Source of the DNA: Actinomycetota bacterium
GTDB lineage: Bacteria; Actinomycetota; JAUVYG01
Direction: 5' to 3'
Assembly: GCA_030603185.1 (NCBI GenBank)
Contig: JAUVYG010000009.1
Span: 1-37,587, forward strand
Length of the DNA: 37,587 nucleotides
The notes below the pieces were generated by a model, which saw only the letters and a program-made list of their open reading frames with translations, was not told the origin of the DNA and did no database searches. The translations under genes and the position numbers were made by a program. Of this stretch, positions 8,285 through 18,049 are shown piece after piece (within the stretch, counting starts at the first letter, position 1; the number at the start of each line of letters is the position of its first letter).

Positions 8285-9379
8285 ACGAGAAGATATCAGC
8301 TCAGCTATAGCTTCGCGTAGTCGCACCAGCAGTTCACCCTCGGGAACCTTGTCTATTATCTCGCCGTTCTTAAACAGGAGTCCCTCCCCTTTTCCAGCAG
8401 CGATCCCAAGGTCGGCCTCTCGTGCCTCTCCGGGCCCATTGACTACGCAGCCCATGACAGCCACGTCGATAGGTTCCTTGACGCCCTTCAGCTCGAGCTC
8501 TACCGCTTCAGCTAAGGGTATTAGATCGATATCACATCGCGAACACGTGGGGCATGCAATGACATTCGCCCCGCGCCTACGGATCCCAAGAGAGCTCAGA
8601 ATATTAAACGCCACTCCAAGCTCCGTCACAGGGTCGGTCGCCAGAGACACCCGGAAAGTGTCCCCTATCCCCTCAGACAGCAGTACACCGAGCCCCACAG
8701 CGGATTTAACGGCGCCTGTGAGCGTAGTTCCCGCCTCGGTGACTCCGATGTGTAACGGCTTATCGCATTCGTTAGCCAAAAGGCGATAAGCCTCGATTGA
8801 AACAGGCACACTCGAAGCCTTGGCAGACACGATGACATCTTCATGCCCCACAGAATCAAGAAGCTCGACTCCCCACAAGGCGCTGTCCGCTAGAGCCCTA
8901 GCCAAGGCAGTATTCCTATCATCGTGACTGTGGTCAGGCAGCTGGTGTTCTTTTCGCAGAGACCCGGCGTTCACGCCCACCCTGATCGGTATTCCCTTGT
9001 TCTTCGCGGCGGTGGCCACCTCGATCGCTCGTTCGGGTGGGCCGATATTCCCCGGATTGAACCGGATCTTGTCAGCTCCGGCCTCAATGGCCCCCAGGGC
9101 CAAGCGGTGATCAAAATGAATATCCGCTACCAAGGGTGCAGTGATTCCCTCCCGCAGCATCCTACTCTTGATCTCTTTAAAAGAAGCTACAGAGGCTTCG
9201 TCGGGTACCGAGGAGCGAATGATCTGGCAACCCTCATCAATGAGAGATCGGATCTGAGACATAGTCGCCTCGACATCCGTCGTCTTGGTGTTGGTCATGG
9301 ACTGGACGGATATTGCAGCCCCTCCACCGACAGGGACCCCTCCGACCTCGACCTGACGCGTTGAACGCCTAGGGGGCAT
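8279..9379 (-). CDS. ispG: 4-hydroxy-3-methylbut-2-enyl diphosphate synthase
   Basis: Fe-S enzyme of the MEP isoprenoid pathway that converts methylerythritol cyclodiphosphate to HMBPP. The TIM-barrel half starts with VEVGGVPVGGGAAISVQSMT. The 4Fe-4S half carries CPTCSRC (C276, C279) and GCVVNGPGEA (C311, E318), matching the three Cys and one Glu cluster ligands of the family. An additional Cys282 follows the CxxC pair. At 366 residues it is the usual bacterial size, without the long plant-type insertion. ATG start at 9379; the first 11 bases overlap the end of rseP. With dxr two genes upstream it places two MEP steps in one operon. Confidence 0.97.
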   Translation of the reverse strand: MPPRRSTRQVEVGGVPVGGGAAISVQSMTNTKTTDVEATMSQIRSLIDEGCQIIRSSVPDEASVASFKEIKSRMLREGITAPLVADIHFDHRLALGAIEAGADKIRFNPGNIGPPERAIEVATAAKNKGIPIRVGVNAGSLRKEHQLPDHSHDDRNTALARALADSALWGVELLDSVGHEDVIVSAKASSVPVSIEAYRLLANECDKPLHIGVTEAGTTLTGAVKSAVGLGVLLSEGIGDTFRVSLATDPVTELGVAFNILSSLGIRRRGANVIACPTCSRCDIDLIPLAEAVELELKGVKEPIDVAVMGCVVNGPGEAREADLGIAAGKGEGLLFKNGEIIDKVPEGELLVRLREAIAELISSRS

Positions 9380-10475
9380 CCAAGAAGCTCCTACCCTCGA
9401 TCAGCCTACCGATATCGTTGTAGGTAAGGATCACGACCAGCAGCAGGAATAGAACAATACCAAAGGCAGAAAATCGTCCGATCCACTCGGCCGAGACCGG
9501 CCTGCGGATAATAGCCTCGACTGCGACGATCACTATTCGACCGCCATCCAGAGGTAGCAGCGGAAGCAAGTTGATGATCCCGACACTCACCCCGATCACG
9601 GCTACCGTCCAGAGGAACTGAACGAATCCGATTCCGAAACTTTCGCCCAAGATCGACACGATACCGACAGGGCCGGCCGAGGTCTCAGCAACCTCACCAA
9701 GGCTGGTGTCTCCGGTGAACAGCGAGCCGATCAGCGAGCCGAACAGTTTGAGGATGTCCCAGGGAATCCGCACCGCAACCATGAACGCTTCACCTGGAGG
9801 GGTCGGGTCTCCCACGATCGGAACAGTACCGATTCCGAGGACCGGGTCTGATAGACCATCCGCTGTCTCGATCGGTTTCAGAGTCAGATCGACCGATTCC
9901 TCGTCCCCGTCCCGCTCGTAGCGTACCGTGACGTCGAGGTCTTCAGCCTTTTTGTGCTCCTCGATAGAGTTATGAATATCTTCGAAGCCCTCTACCGCAT
10001 TACCATCGAGCCCAAGGATGAGATCTCCCTCCTTCAGGCCTGCCTCATGAGCCGCTGATTCCTGGGACACATTGGCTATCTCGTTTGTGGCTCCGACGAC
10101 GAGCGGAGTGTTGATCACCACTATAAAGAACAATGGTATGGCGAATAATATGTTCGTAAATGGGCCAGCGATAAGAACAAGGACTCTTTTCCAGCGGGCC
10201 TGGGCGCGGAAACTGAGAGCCTCTTCCTCGGGTTCTAGCTCCGCCTCTTCTTCCATACCAGAAAGGCGGACATAACCACCAAGTGGTATTGCAGCGATGC
10301 CGTATTCCGTTTCACCGATCTTTTTCTTGATCAGCTTGGGTCCGAATCCGATGAAGAAGTCGTGGACCTTGATCTTAAACAGCTTAGCGGTGGTGAAATG
10401 ACCCAGCTCGTGGACGAAAATGATGAAGCCGAAGCCCAGGACGATCAGAAGTCCGGTGATGATACTTGAGCCCAA
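9369..10475 (-). CDS. rseP: Site-2 zinc metalloprotease RseP/Rip1 family
   Basis: Intramembrane protease that cuts anti-sigma factors or other single-pass membrane proteins. The zinc site HELGH is at residues 22-26 in the first membrane helix. A single PDZ domain occupies about 140-235, between TM helices near 105-130 and 280-320. The third zinc ligand lies in the LLPLDGG motif of the next helix, and a final helix is near the C terminus. One PDZ domain and 368 residues are typical for Gram-positive and actinobacterial members, rather than the two-PDZ E. coli form. TTG start at 10475 with AAAGGTAG about 4 nt upstream. Its substrate is not encoded nearby. Confidence 0.94.
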   Translation of the reverse strand: MGSSIITGLLIVLGFGFIIFVHELGHFTTAKLFKIKVHDFFIGFGPKLIKKKIGETEYGIAAIPLGGYVRLSGMEEEAELEPEEEALSFRAQARWKRVLVLIAGPFTNILFAIPLFFIVVINTPLVVGATNEIANVSQESAAHEAGLKEGDLILGLDGNAVEGFEDIHNSIEEHKKAEDLDVTVRYERDGDEESVDLTLKPIETADGLSDPVLGIGTVPIVGDPTPPGEAFMVAVRIPWDILKLFGSLIGSLFTGDTSLGEVAETSAGPVGIVSILGESFGIGFVQFLWTVAVIGVSVGIINLLPLLPLDGGRIVIVAVEAIIRRPVSAEWIGRFSAFGIVLFLLLVVILTYNDIGRLIEGRSFLDAP

Positions 10476-10500
10476 ATCTACCTTTCAGTGTCAGTAGTCA

Positions 10501-11664
10501 CTAGGCCGTGTGTCGGCCTATCCAACTCTCGGCTAGATGCCTACCCTCTTTGTCTGCATGTTGAATGACTTCAAGGCTATCAGGAATCGCTGCCTCATGC
10601 GCATGGAGAGCTGACTCGATGACATCAGGAATATCGTTGAATGTGATCCTCTCGTCGAGAAACGCGGCAACTGCGACTTCGTTGGCCGCGTTCAGGATGA
10701 TCGGATATGTCCTTCCATGGTTGGCGGCGTCCAAAGCAAGCTTCAGGCAACTGAATGTACCCATGTCTGGTTCCTCGAAGGTGAGGGAGGCCAGATCCGA
10801 AAGATCCAACCTATCCCCGCCAAGGTGCCACCTTTCGGGGTAGGTAAGGGCGTATTGGATCGGAAGCTTCATGTCCGGGTACCCCATCTGTGCTTTCACA
10901 GAGCCATCTTTGAACTCCACTAGTGAGTGGACGATGCTTTGCGGATGGATCAGGACTTCGAGCTGATCGTATTTGATGCCGAACAAATAGTGCGCCTCGA
11001 TCACTTCCAGCCCCTTATTCATGAGGGTTGCAGAGTCGATCGTGATCTTGGCACCCATGCTCCATGTAGGGTGGCGGAGAGCATCCTTGGTGGTCACCAT
11101 CTTGAGTTCGCTATGAGACCTGCCTCTGAAAGGTCCGCCCGACCCTGTGACTATCAGTCTCTCGATGGACTCAACATCCTCGCCTTGGATGCACTGGAAT
11201 ATGGCACTATGCTCGCTATCAACCGGAAGAAGCTGATGCTCGCGTTTCACAAGGGAAGAGACCAGCTCACCGCCGGCCACTAGGGACTCTTTGTTAGCCA
11301 ACGCCACAGTCTTGTCGGCCTTGAGTGCAGCCACTGTGGAGCGCAACCCCACCGCACCGACCATAGCGTTGATCACAAGATCGGCCTCAGGAAGGGCTGC
11401 CATACTCTCGATGGCCTCTGGCCCGCTGGCAAGCGCGCAGGTGGTAGGCCCAAGCCTGTCCTTAAGGTCAGTCATTCGTTTGGGGTCTGCCAGTGCGGCA
11501 ACGGAGGGTCTGAACTTTTTGATGAACTCAGCTAGACGTCGACTGTCCCGTCTTGCGGCGATGCCGACGATATTGAACTTTTCGGGGTATGCACTGATAA
11601 CCTCAAGGGCCTGATGCCCGATGGATCCTGTGCACCCTAGAACAACGATATTCTTCATTCTCAT
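10501..11664 (-). CDS. dxr: 1-deoxy-D-xylulose 5-phosphate reductoisomerase
   Basis: NADPH-dependent enzyme making MEP from DXP, the first committed step of the MEP pathway. The N terminus GCTGSIGHQAL binds NADPH. LANKESLV, PVDSEHSAIFQ, GSGGPF and the HPTWSMGAKITIDSATLMNKGLE region are the metal and substrate loops, and IHPQSIVHS closes the site. 387 residues is normal. ATG at 11664 overlaps the cdsA stop as ATGA, which supports this start over the second ATG two codons later. The gene sits between cdsA and rseP as in most actinobacteria. Confidence 0.97.
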   Translation of the reverse strand: MRMKNIVVLGCTGSIGHQALEVISAYPEKFNIVGIAARRDSRRLAEFIKKFRPSVAALADPKRMTDLKDRLGPTTCALASGPEAIESMAALPEADLVINAMVGAVGLRSTVAALKADKTVALANKESLVAGGELVSSLVKREHQLLPVDSEHSAIFQCIQGEDVESIERLIVTGSGGPFRGRSHSELKMVTTKDALRHPTWSMGAKITIDSATLMNKGLEVIEAHYLFGIKYDQLEVLIHPQSIVHSLVEFKDGSVKAQMGYPDMKLPIQYALTYPERWHLGGDRLDLSDLASLTFEEPDMGTFSCLKLALDAANHGRTYPIILNAANEVAVAAFLDERITFNDIPDVIESALHAHEAAIPDSLEVIQHADKEGRHLAESWIGRHTA

Positions 11665-12503
11665 ACTATCCCCGAAAACCAGAAAAAGTAGTAGGAGATA
11701 GCGCCTGCAAAAAGAAGGCTGTCTATCCGATCGAGGATCCCACCATGCCCCGGAAGCAGATTCCCGGAGTCCTTCACATTCAAGCTACGTTTGATGGCTG
11801 ATTCAAAGAGATCCCCTAGCTGTGCTGCGATCCCTACGACGAGCCCGAAAACAGCGGCGACCAGAGGAGTGATCACCCCCGGAGCCAGAGCAAAAATAGC
11901 AACAGCGAAGACAGAGGCTCCAATTAGGCCTGCCACTGCTCCTTCCACCGATTTGTTAGGACTGACATACGGGGCCAGCTTGCGCGACCCCCACTTTCGG
12001 CCGATGAAATATGCCGCCGAATCACTAGCCCAGACCACCAGAAGGGTTGCCAGTACCAGCAAGAATCCATCACTTAGGTCGCGAAGAGCAACCAGCCTGC
12101 TTCCCAAAAAACCGATATATAGGCCCGCAAAGATCACAATTCCCATTGTCTTTCGGCGAGATCCAGTTGTGGTCAATCCCGCTACGAGGCCGTATGCGAT
12201 TAGCACAGTGAGGGAGACAATGACGCCCGTCTCACCCAGGTAGGGATCGAGCTCCTCAAACCCTAGGTCGACCGACAGCACCGAGAAGGTAAGCACAGCA
12301 AGCCCAACCGGGATATAGGGAATGGTGGTTCCGCTGCGCCGATACATATTCACCAGTTCACGGGCCGCGATGAGCAAGGCCGCGATGACCAAAGCAGTCC
12401 ACCAAGCCGAGCCCAGCCATAAGAGCAGGATGACTACTGGAATGCCCAGGAGGGCCGTGAGCAGTCTAGCCTTTAGCAATAAGTCCTCCGAATCGGCGCT
12501 CAC
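11661..12503 (-). CDS. cdsA: Phosphatidate cytidylyltransferase
   Basis: Polytopic membrane enzyme that makes CDP-diacylglycerol from phosphatidate and CTP, the precursor of the acidic phospholipids and a likely donor for the CDP-alcohol enzyme at 21997. The 280 residues hold around seven or eight hydrophobic helices. The family signature is clear near the C terminus: LGDLFESAIKR then KDSGNLLPGHGGILDRIDS. The upstream KLAPYVSPNKSVEGAVAG motif is also conserved. GTG start at 12503, overlapping uppS by 38 nt, and coupled to dxr by ATGA. Confidence 0.95.
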   Translation of the reverse strand: MSADSEDLLLKARLLTALLGIPVVILLLWLGSAWWTALVIAALLIAARELVNMYRRSGTTIPYIPVGLAVLTFSVLSVDLGFEELDPYLGETGVIVSLTVLIAYGLVAGLTTTGSRRKTMGIVIFAGLYIGFLGSRLVALRDLSDGFLLVLATLLVVWASDSAAYFIGRKWGSRKLAPYVSPNKSVEGAVAGLIGASVFAVAIFALAPGVITPLVAAVFGLVVGIAAQLGDLFESAIKRSLNVKDSGNLLPGHGGILDRIDSLLFAGAISYYFFWFSGIV

Positions 12504-13257
12504 GGGTTTGGTATGACCTGATGGCCTGGAGCAGATGTCTGCGACCGAATTCCGGCCAAAGCACCTTTGTCACCCACAACTCGGCGTACGCCACCTGCCA
12601 GGTCAAGAAGTTCGACAATCTCATCTCTCCACCGGTTCGTATCACCAATTCCGGGTCAGGTATGTGAGGGGCATAGAGGTAGGATGCAAACGCTTGCTCA
12701 TCGACAAGACTGATATCACGCTTTCCCTCAGCTACGTCCTCTGCCATTTTTTTGGCAGCGCCCAAGATCTCAGCTCTCCCCCCATAGTTGAGAGCGATAC
12801 CGAGGGTCAATCTTTCATTGGATACAGTCTGTTCCTCGGCTCGGTCAAAGGCGCTCGCAGTAGACTCAGGGAGGCCGGCCCTCTCGCCTATGACAGTTAT
12901 CCGAACCCCTTCTTGGTTCAACTCTGGAACCTCTCGATCAAGGGTCTCCTCGAAAAGACGCATGAGACCCGTGACTTCTTGCTCGGGACGGCGCCAATTC
13001 TCGCTCGAGAAGGTGTAGATGGTAAGGAACGGTATCCCCAGGTCGATACAGGCCACGACCACGCTGCGAATGGCGCGTGCTCCGGCCTTGTGGCCCTCGA
13101 GCCTGGGGAGTCCTCGGCGCTCGGCCCATCTACCGTTCCCGTCCATGATGATCGCTACGTGCTTCGGGATCAGAAGGTCGTCGATTCCTCCAAAGAATAA
13201 GCCTCCGACTCTGTCCAGCAGATGTCGGAGGCCCGAAAGTCTAGAGGCCAAGCTCAC
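12466..13257 (-). CDS. uppS: cis-prenyltransferase (undecaprenyl diphosphate synthase family)
   Basis: Condenses isopentenyl diphosphate onto an allylic primer to build the polyprenyl carrier for wall and glycan synthesis. Motifs in order are HVAIIMDGNGRWAERRG with the catalytic Asp, the LEGHKAGARAIR segment, LTIYTFSSENWRRP, and IRTGGEMRLSNFLTWQ with the diphosphate-binding Arg residues. The usual RTSGE is RTGGE here, a conservative change. 263 residues is normal. The GTG start at 13257 abuts the frr stop with no spacer. Product chain length cannot be told from sequence. Confidence 0.95.
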   Translation of the reverse strand: MSLASRLSGLRHLLDRVGGLFFGGIDDLLIPKHVAIIMDGNGRWAERRGLPRLEGHKAGARAIRSVVVACIDLGIPFLTIYTFSSENWRRPEQEVTGLMRLFEETLDREVPELNQEGVRITVIGERAGLPESTASAFDRAEEQTVSNERLTLGIALNYGGRAEILGAAKKMAEDVAEGKRDISLVDEQAFASYLYAPHIPDPELVIRTGGEMRLSNFLTWQVAYAELWVTKVLWPEFGRRHLLQAIRSYQTRERRFGGLIAKG

Positions 13258-13815
13258 TTATACCTCGAGAAGGTCTTGTTCTTTTACCTCTAGCATATGG
13301 TCAAGCTCAGCAACGTATTTGTCTGTCATCTTCTGGACTCGATCCTGGCCCCTGCGAAGGTCATCCTCGGACATCTCGTGGTTCTTTTCTTCCTTCTTGA
13401 GATGATCATTCGCATCCCTGCGAATGTTGCGTATTGAGACGCGCCCCTCTTCTGCCATACCCTTAACGACTTTAAGAAGTTCGAAACGTCGCTCCTCTGT
13501 CAGCTGAGGGATGGGAAGCCTTACGACCTCTCCGTCATTCGACGGGGTGAGTCCAAGATCAGATTTGAAAATAGCTTTTTCAATATCGCCTAGTATGGAC
13601 TTGTCCCACGGCTGTATTATCAGCATGCTCGCATCCGGCACAGAGACACTACCGACCTGACTGACCGGGGTAGGTGTTCCGTAGTAGTCGACCATGACCC
13701 TTTCGAGAATAGCGGGCGTAGCTCGTCCTGCTCTCATGGTTCCAAAATCATGGCGGGCCGACTCTATGGCCTTCCTCATTTTTTCATCTGCACTCTTGAT
13801 GATCTTATCGACCAT
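13258..13815 (-). CDS. frr: Ribosome recycling factor
   Basis: With EF-G, splits the post-termination ribosome. The protein has 185 residues, the standard length. It has the characteristic MRAGRATPAILERVMVDYYGTPTP segment, LIIQPWDKS, SNDGEVVRLPIPQLTEERR, and the helical KKEEKNHEMSEDDLRR region. The ATG at 13815 follows GAGGAGG by 6 nt. It is 15 nt downstream of pyrH, as in most bacteria. Confidence 0.98.
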   Translation of the reverse strand: MVDKIIKSADEKMRKAIESARHDFGTMRAGRATPAILERVMVDYYGTPTPVSQVGSVSVPDASMLIIQPWDKSILGDIEKAIFKSDLGLTPSNDGEVVRLPIPQLTEERRFELLKVVKGMAEEGRVSIRNIRRDANDHLKKEEKNHEMSEDDLRRGQDRVQKMTDKYVAELDHMLEVKEQDLLEV

Positions 13816-13830
13816 TCTTTGCCTCCTCGG

Positions 13831-15166
<1,336 letters not shown>

Positions 15167-16066
15167 TTATGAGCCTGACTTAGTGGTTGGAGCCTTCTTG
15201 GCAGCTGGCTTCTTTGCAGGAGCCTTCTTGGCAGCTGGCTTCTTCTCTTCACCTGCCGCGGCACCCTCAGACTTTGCTTCCGCTTTCGGTGCAGGCTTGG
15301 GGGCTGCCTTAGGGGCCGCTTTGGCGGCCTTAGCCTCAGCAGCTGCCCGCTTGGCTTTCTCGGCGACTGCCTGAGAAGCGGCGAATACCGCACGCCCCTC
15401 GACTACTGCATTGGCGATGGTATTACAGATAAGAGTGATCGACCGGATAGCATCATCATTGCCTGGGATGACATGATTGATGTGGTCGGGATCGCAGTTG
15501 GTGTCGACTACAGCAATAACTGGGACACCGAGCTTACGCGCCTCTTCCACTCCGATTTCTTCCTTGCGAGTGTCGACAATGAATACCGCCTCAGGGAGAC
15601 GACCCATGTCACGAATTCCACCCATATTCCGGTCCAGCTTCTCGTGCTCAGCCTTGAGCTTGAGAACCTCTTTCTTGGGTAGCCTCTCTGACGTGCCATC
15701 CTCGAACTTTGTCTCAAGCTCCTTTAGGCGCTTGACCCGCTGAGAAATGGTCTTGAAGTTTGTGAGCATACCGCCAAGCCACCTGTGGGTGACGTACGGC
15801 ATCTCGCACCTAATAGCCTGCTCTTTCATAACATCCTGAGCCTGCTTCTTGGTGCCTACGAACAACACGCTGCCCCCGCGGGCGGCGATGTCTCTTGCAA
15901 CGTTGTATGCCTCTTCAATGAGGACTATCGTCTGCTGAAGGTCGACGATATAGATTCCGTTGCGCTCTGTGAAGATGAACCTTTTCATCTTCGGGTTCCA
16001 GCGTCGGGTCTGATGTCCAAAATGAACCCCAGACTCGAGTAGCTGTTTCATGGTGACTGCTCCCAT
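15167..16066 (-). CDS. rpsB: Ribosomal protein uS2 with Ala/Lys/Pro-rich tail
   Basis: Small-subunit protein S2. The conserved part covers about residues 1-235: [70 protein letters not shown] and the [20 protein letters not shown] end. After it comes a tail of roughly 60 residues built of Ala, Lys and Pro in [10 protein letters not shown]-type repeats, likely disordered and RNA-binding. Start ATG at 16066 with AGGAGG 4 nt upstream; an internal ATG at codon 6 also exists but lacks this site. It is the first gene of the rpsB-tsf-pyrH-frr run. Confidence 0.98.
   Translation of the reverse strand: MGAVTMKQLLESGVHFGHQTRRWNPKMKRFIFTERNGIYIVDLQQTIVLIEEAYNVARDIAARGGSVLFVGTKKQAQDVMKEQAIRCEMPYVTHRWLGGMLTNFKTISQRVKRLKELETKFEDGTSERLPKKEVLKLKAEHEKLDRNMGGIRDMGRLPEAVFIVDTRKEEIGVEEARKLGVPVIAVVDTNCDPDHINHVIPGNDDAIRSITLICNTIANAVVEGRAVFAASQAVAEKAKRAAAEAKAAKAAPKAAPKPAPKAEAKSEGAAAGEEKKPAAKKAPAKKPAAKKAPTTKSGS
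15189..15244. repeat. 26-nt direct repeat in the rpsB tail
   Basis: A 26-base unit beginning GGAGCCTTCTTGGCAGCTGG occurs at 15189-15214 and again at 15219-15244, a 30-bp period. It encodes the repeated [10 protein letters not shown] segment of the S2 tail. Such repeats can expand or contract by slippage. Confidence 0.85.
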
Positions 16067-16155
16067 GTGTCCTCCTGTCGGTTTTGCTTCCGCCAGTTTT
16101 CATCCTAGGGCCTACCCACCAGGGGACCGAGGCCTTCGTCGACTAGCGTGTGAAT

Positions 16156-16185
16156 TTAGTAACCCTAGAACCCTATCAGAGCCAA
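16156..16185 (-). promoter_or_regulatory. Weak candidate promoter for rpsB
   Basis: In the 171-bp gap before rpsB, the minus strand has TTGGCT (16180-16185) and TACTAA (16156-16161) with an 18-nt spacer, about 90 nt before the rpsB start. Matches to consensus are partial. The rest of the gap holds the rpsB ribosome binding site and a GC-rich stretch; no strong terminator with a T run was found between whiG and rpsB. Confidence 0.25.
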
Positions 16186-16237
16186 GCAGCAGCAACAATA
16201 GAAGATAAGAATATACCCACAGAAGTAGATTGGACGA

Positions 16238-17044
16238 TCAGCCGGTAAGTGAAGCCAGCTTACCCTTGAGTCGGAGAATAGCCTTGGTGTGCAACTGCGA
16301 AACTCGAGACTCAGTAATGGAAAGAACGCTACCGATCTCCCGTAGGGTGAGCCCCTCATAATAATAGAGGGCGATAACGATCTTTTCCTTTGGAGGAAGC
16401 TTATCTATCGAGTCAGCGAGTATGTCCTTCATCTCTTCGAACTCGACTACCGCAAAAGGATCCTCACTCTTGTGGTCCTGAATAGTCTCGAACAAGCTGA
16501 CCCTGTCGCCCGCTTCCCCGTGAACGGACCAGAGCTCATCAAGGGCCACAACCGAGCTGTAGCTCAGCTGGGTAAGCCATTTTTGGAGTTCTTCAACCGG
16601 CACACCGACTTCTTCAGCAACTTCGGCGTCCTTTGGAGCCCGCTGGTACTCAAGCTCTAGCTTGGCATAGGCCTTTTCAAGTGACTTGGATTTTGCCCGA
16701 AGGGATCTTGGCACCCAATCGAGGGACCGTAGAGCGTCGATAATCGCACCCTTGATCCTAGCGATGGCGTACGTCTCAAACTTGATGGCACGGGTATTGT
16801 CGTACTTTTCGATTGCGTCAATAAGCCCGAATATGCCGTAACTGATCAAGTCCGCATTCTCGACATTTTGGGGAAGACCGGCAAATACGCGACTGGCTAC
16901 ATATTTAACCAGCGGCGAATAGTTCAGAATCAGCTTATCTCTAAGCTCAGTGGAACCATTTGCTTTGTAATCTACCCAAATCTGTTCAACAACGGACGGG
17001 TCAGTATCTGTCTTTTTTGGATAGGCCACAGAGACTGAACACAC
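16238..17044 (-). CDS. whiG: FliA/WhiG-type RNA polymerase sigma factor
   Basis: Group 3 sigma factor of 268 residues. Region 2 runs about 38-110 with LVKYVASRVFAGLP, NADLISYGIFGLIDAIEKYD and KFETYAIARIKGAIIDALRSLDW. Region 3 follows with SKSLEKAYAKLE, and region 4 is at about 215-265 with LPPKEKIVIALYYYEGLTLREIG and an HTH ending in ESRVSQLHTKA. The lineage-specific place next to rpsB and xerC matches whiG of sporulating actinobacteria; targets here are unknown, and no flagellar genes are seen in the window. The GTG at 17044 lies directly against the GGAGTAGGAG element, which is too close; a GTG five codons later is an alternative. No anti-sigma gene is adjacent. Confidence 0.9.
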   Translation of the reverse strand: MCSVSVAYPKKTDTDPSVVEQIWVDYKANGSTELRDKLILNYSPLVKYVASRVFAGLPQNVENADLISYGIFGLIDAIEKYDNTRAIKFETYAIARIKGAIIDALRSLDWVPRSLRAKSKSLEKAYAKLELEYQRAPKDAEVAEEVGVPVEELQKWLTQLSYSSVVALDELWSVHGEAGDRVSLFETIQDHKSEDPFAVVEFEEMKDILADSIDKLPPKEKIVIALYYYEGLTLREIGSVLSITESRVSQLHTKAILRLKGKLASLTG

Positions 17045-17047
17045 CTC

Positions 17048-17950
17048 CTACTCCAGCACCGAGCGCGCCCGCGGGTGAGCTGCTCGATGTGCATCAATTA
17101 GATGCCTTTTGCTTAGGTGAGTATATACTTGCGTGCTCCGAAGGTCTACGTGCCCTAAGAGTTCCTGTACGGTCCTCATATCTACTCCTCTTTCAAGTAG
17201 ATGAGTCGCGATGGAATGTCTAAAGGTGTGGGGCGTCGCCGCGCCGCCCAGACCGAGTGGAGCCAGGTATTTCCTTACCATCCTTCTAATACTGTCAGTC
17301 GAGATCCGCCCTCCATCACGCCCCAAGAATAACGGGGCACCGAGAGCATTTGTACCTCTTTGCTGAAGATAGGCAATGATCGCCTCAACAGCTTTGTCGT
17401 GGATTGGAACAAGTCTTGTTCGTGCACCCTTGCCAATCAGCCGAAGCTCACCTCTGCCGGACACCAGGGTGGCAGAGCCGATATCAAGAGAAGCGATCTC
17501 GGATACTCGAGCCCCTGATGCATACAAGAGCTCCAGTATCGCCACATCGCGGCGCAACCGACCCTCGTTGAACCGAGCTGGCTGCTTTATCAGCTCATCT
17601 ATCTCCGCCTCTTTCAGAATCACAGGTAGCCTCTTCTCTGTCTTTGGTGTTGCAAGAAGGGCTGAAGGATCAGCTTGAACCAATCCTTCTGATTCCATAA
17701 ATCCAAAGAAGCTCTTTACAGAAGAGGTCTGCCGAGCACAGCTTGTGGCCTTCTTCGAAGACCTGCAACTTGCCATGAACCGCCTGAGGTGCTGATAGAG
17801 AACTGCGTCCCAAGATGAGAGCCCGATATCAGAGAGATACTCGGTAAGCTCCCCTAAATCCGACCTATAGGCCCTAACGGTGTGGGGCGAGAGATTACGC
17901 TCAACCTCAATATGTCTGATAAACCTGTCAACTGATTCCTTCAGTTGCAT
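17048..17950 (-). CDS. xerC: Tyrosine recombinase XerC/XerD family
   Basis: Site-specific recombinase, probably for chromosome dimer resolution at dif. The SAM-like N-terminal domain (1-90) contains RNLSPHTVRAYRSDL. The catalytic domain has the first Arg in YASGARVSE, the HTFRHSIATHLLERG box with His and Arg, LLGHVDLRSTQVYTHL with the second His and the nucleophile Tyr. 300 residues is normal for XerC/D. The ATG at 17950 is the only plausible start, with a GAAGGGA element very close to it. Its TAG stop lies inside the presumed ribosome binding site of the sigma factor gene, implying coupling. Confidence 0.93.
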   Translation of the reverse strand: MQLKESVDRFIRHIEVERNLSPHTVRAYRSDLGELTEYLSDIGLSSWDAVLYQHLRRFMASCRSSKKATSCARQTSSVKSFFGFMESEGLVQADPSALLATPKTEKRLPVILKEAEIDELIKQPARFNEGRLRRDVAILELLYASGARVSEIASLDIGSATLVSGRGELRLIGKGARTRLVPIHDKAVEAIIAYLQQRGTNALGAPLFLGRDGGRISTDSIRRMVRKYLAPLGLGGAATPHTFRHSIATHLLERGVDMRTVQELLGHVDLRSTQVYTHLSKRHLIDAHRAAHPRARSVLE

Positions 17951-17983
17951 TCCCTTCGTGCCGATAATGGCTCGAACCTATGT

Positions 17984-18002
17984 TCGCCTACCTTCCAGGC
18001 GA
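17984..18002 (-). other. Short perfect hairpin between dprA and xerC
   Basis: TCGCCT (17984-17989) and AGGCGA (17997-18002) form a 6-bp perfect stem with a 7-nt loop in the 99-bp gap after dprA. No T run follows it on the minus strand, so a classical terminator is unlikely; an mRNA-processing or stabilising stem is possible. The rest of the gap shows nothing further. Confidence 0.35.
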
Positions 18003-18049
18003 GTTTAGTCCACGTAAAGCCAGGAATCCACTGAAATTTCCTATGGTCA

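Noticed and set aside
17965-18012. GGTTCGAG sequence resembling a tRNA T-arm on the minus strand between dprA and xerC
   Set aside because: The flanking bases do not form the 5-bp T stem and no acceptor or anticodon arm could be found.
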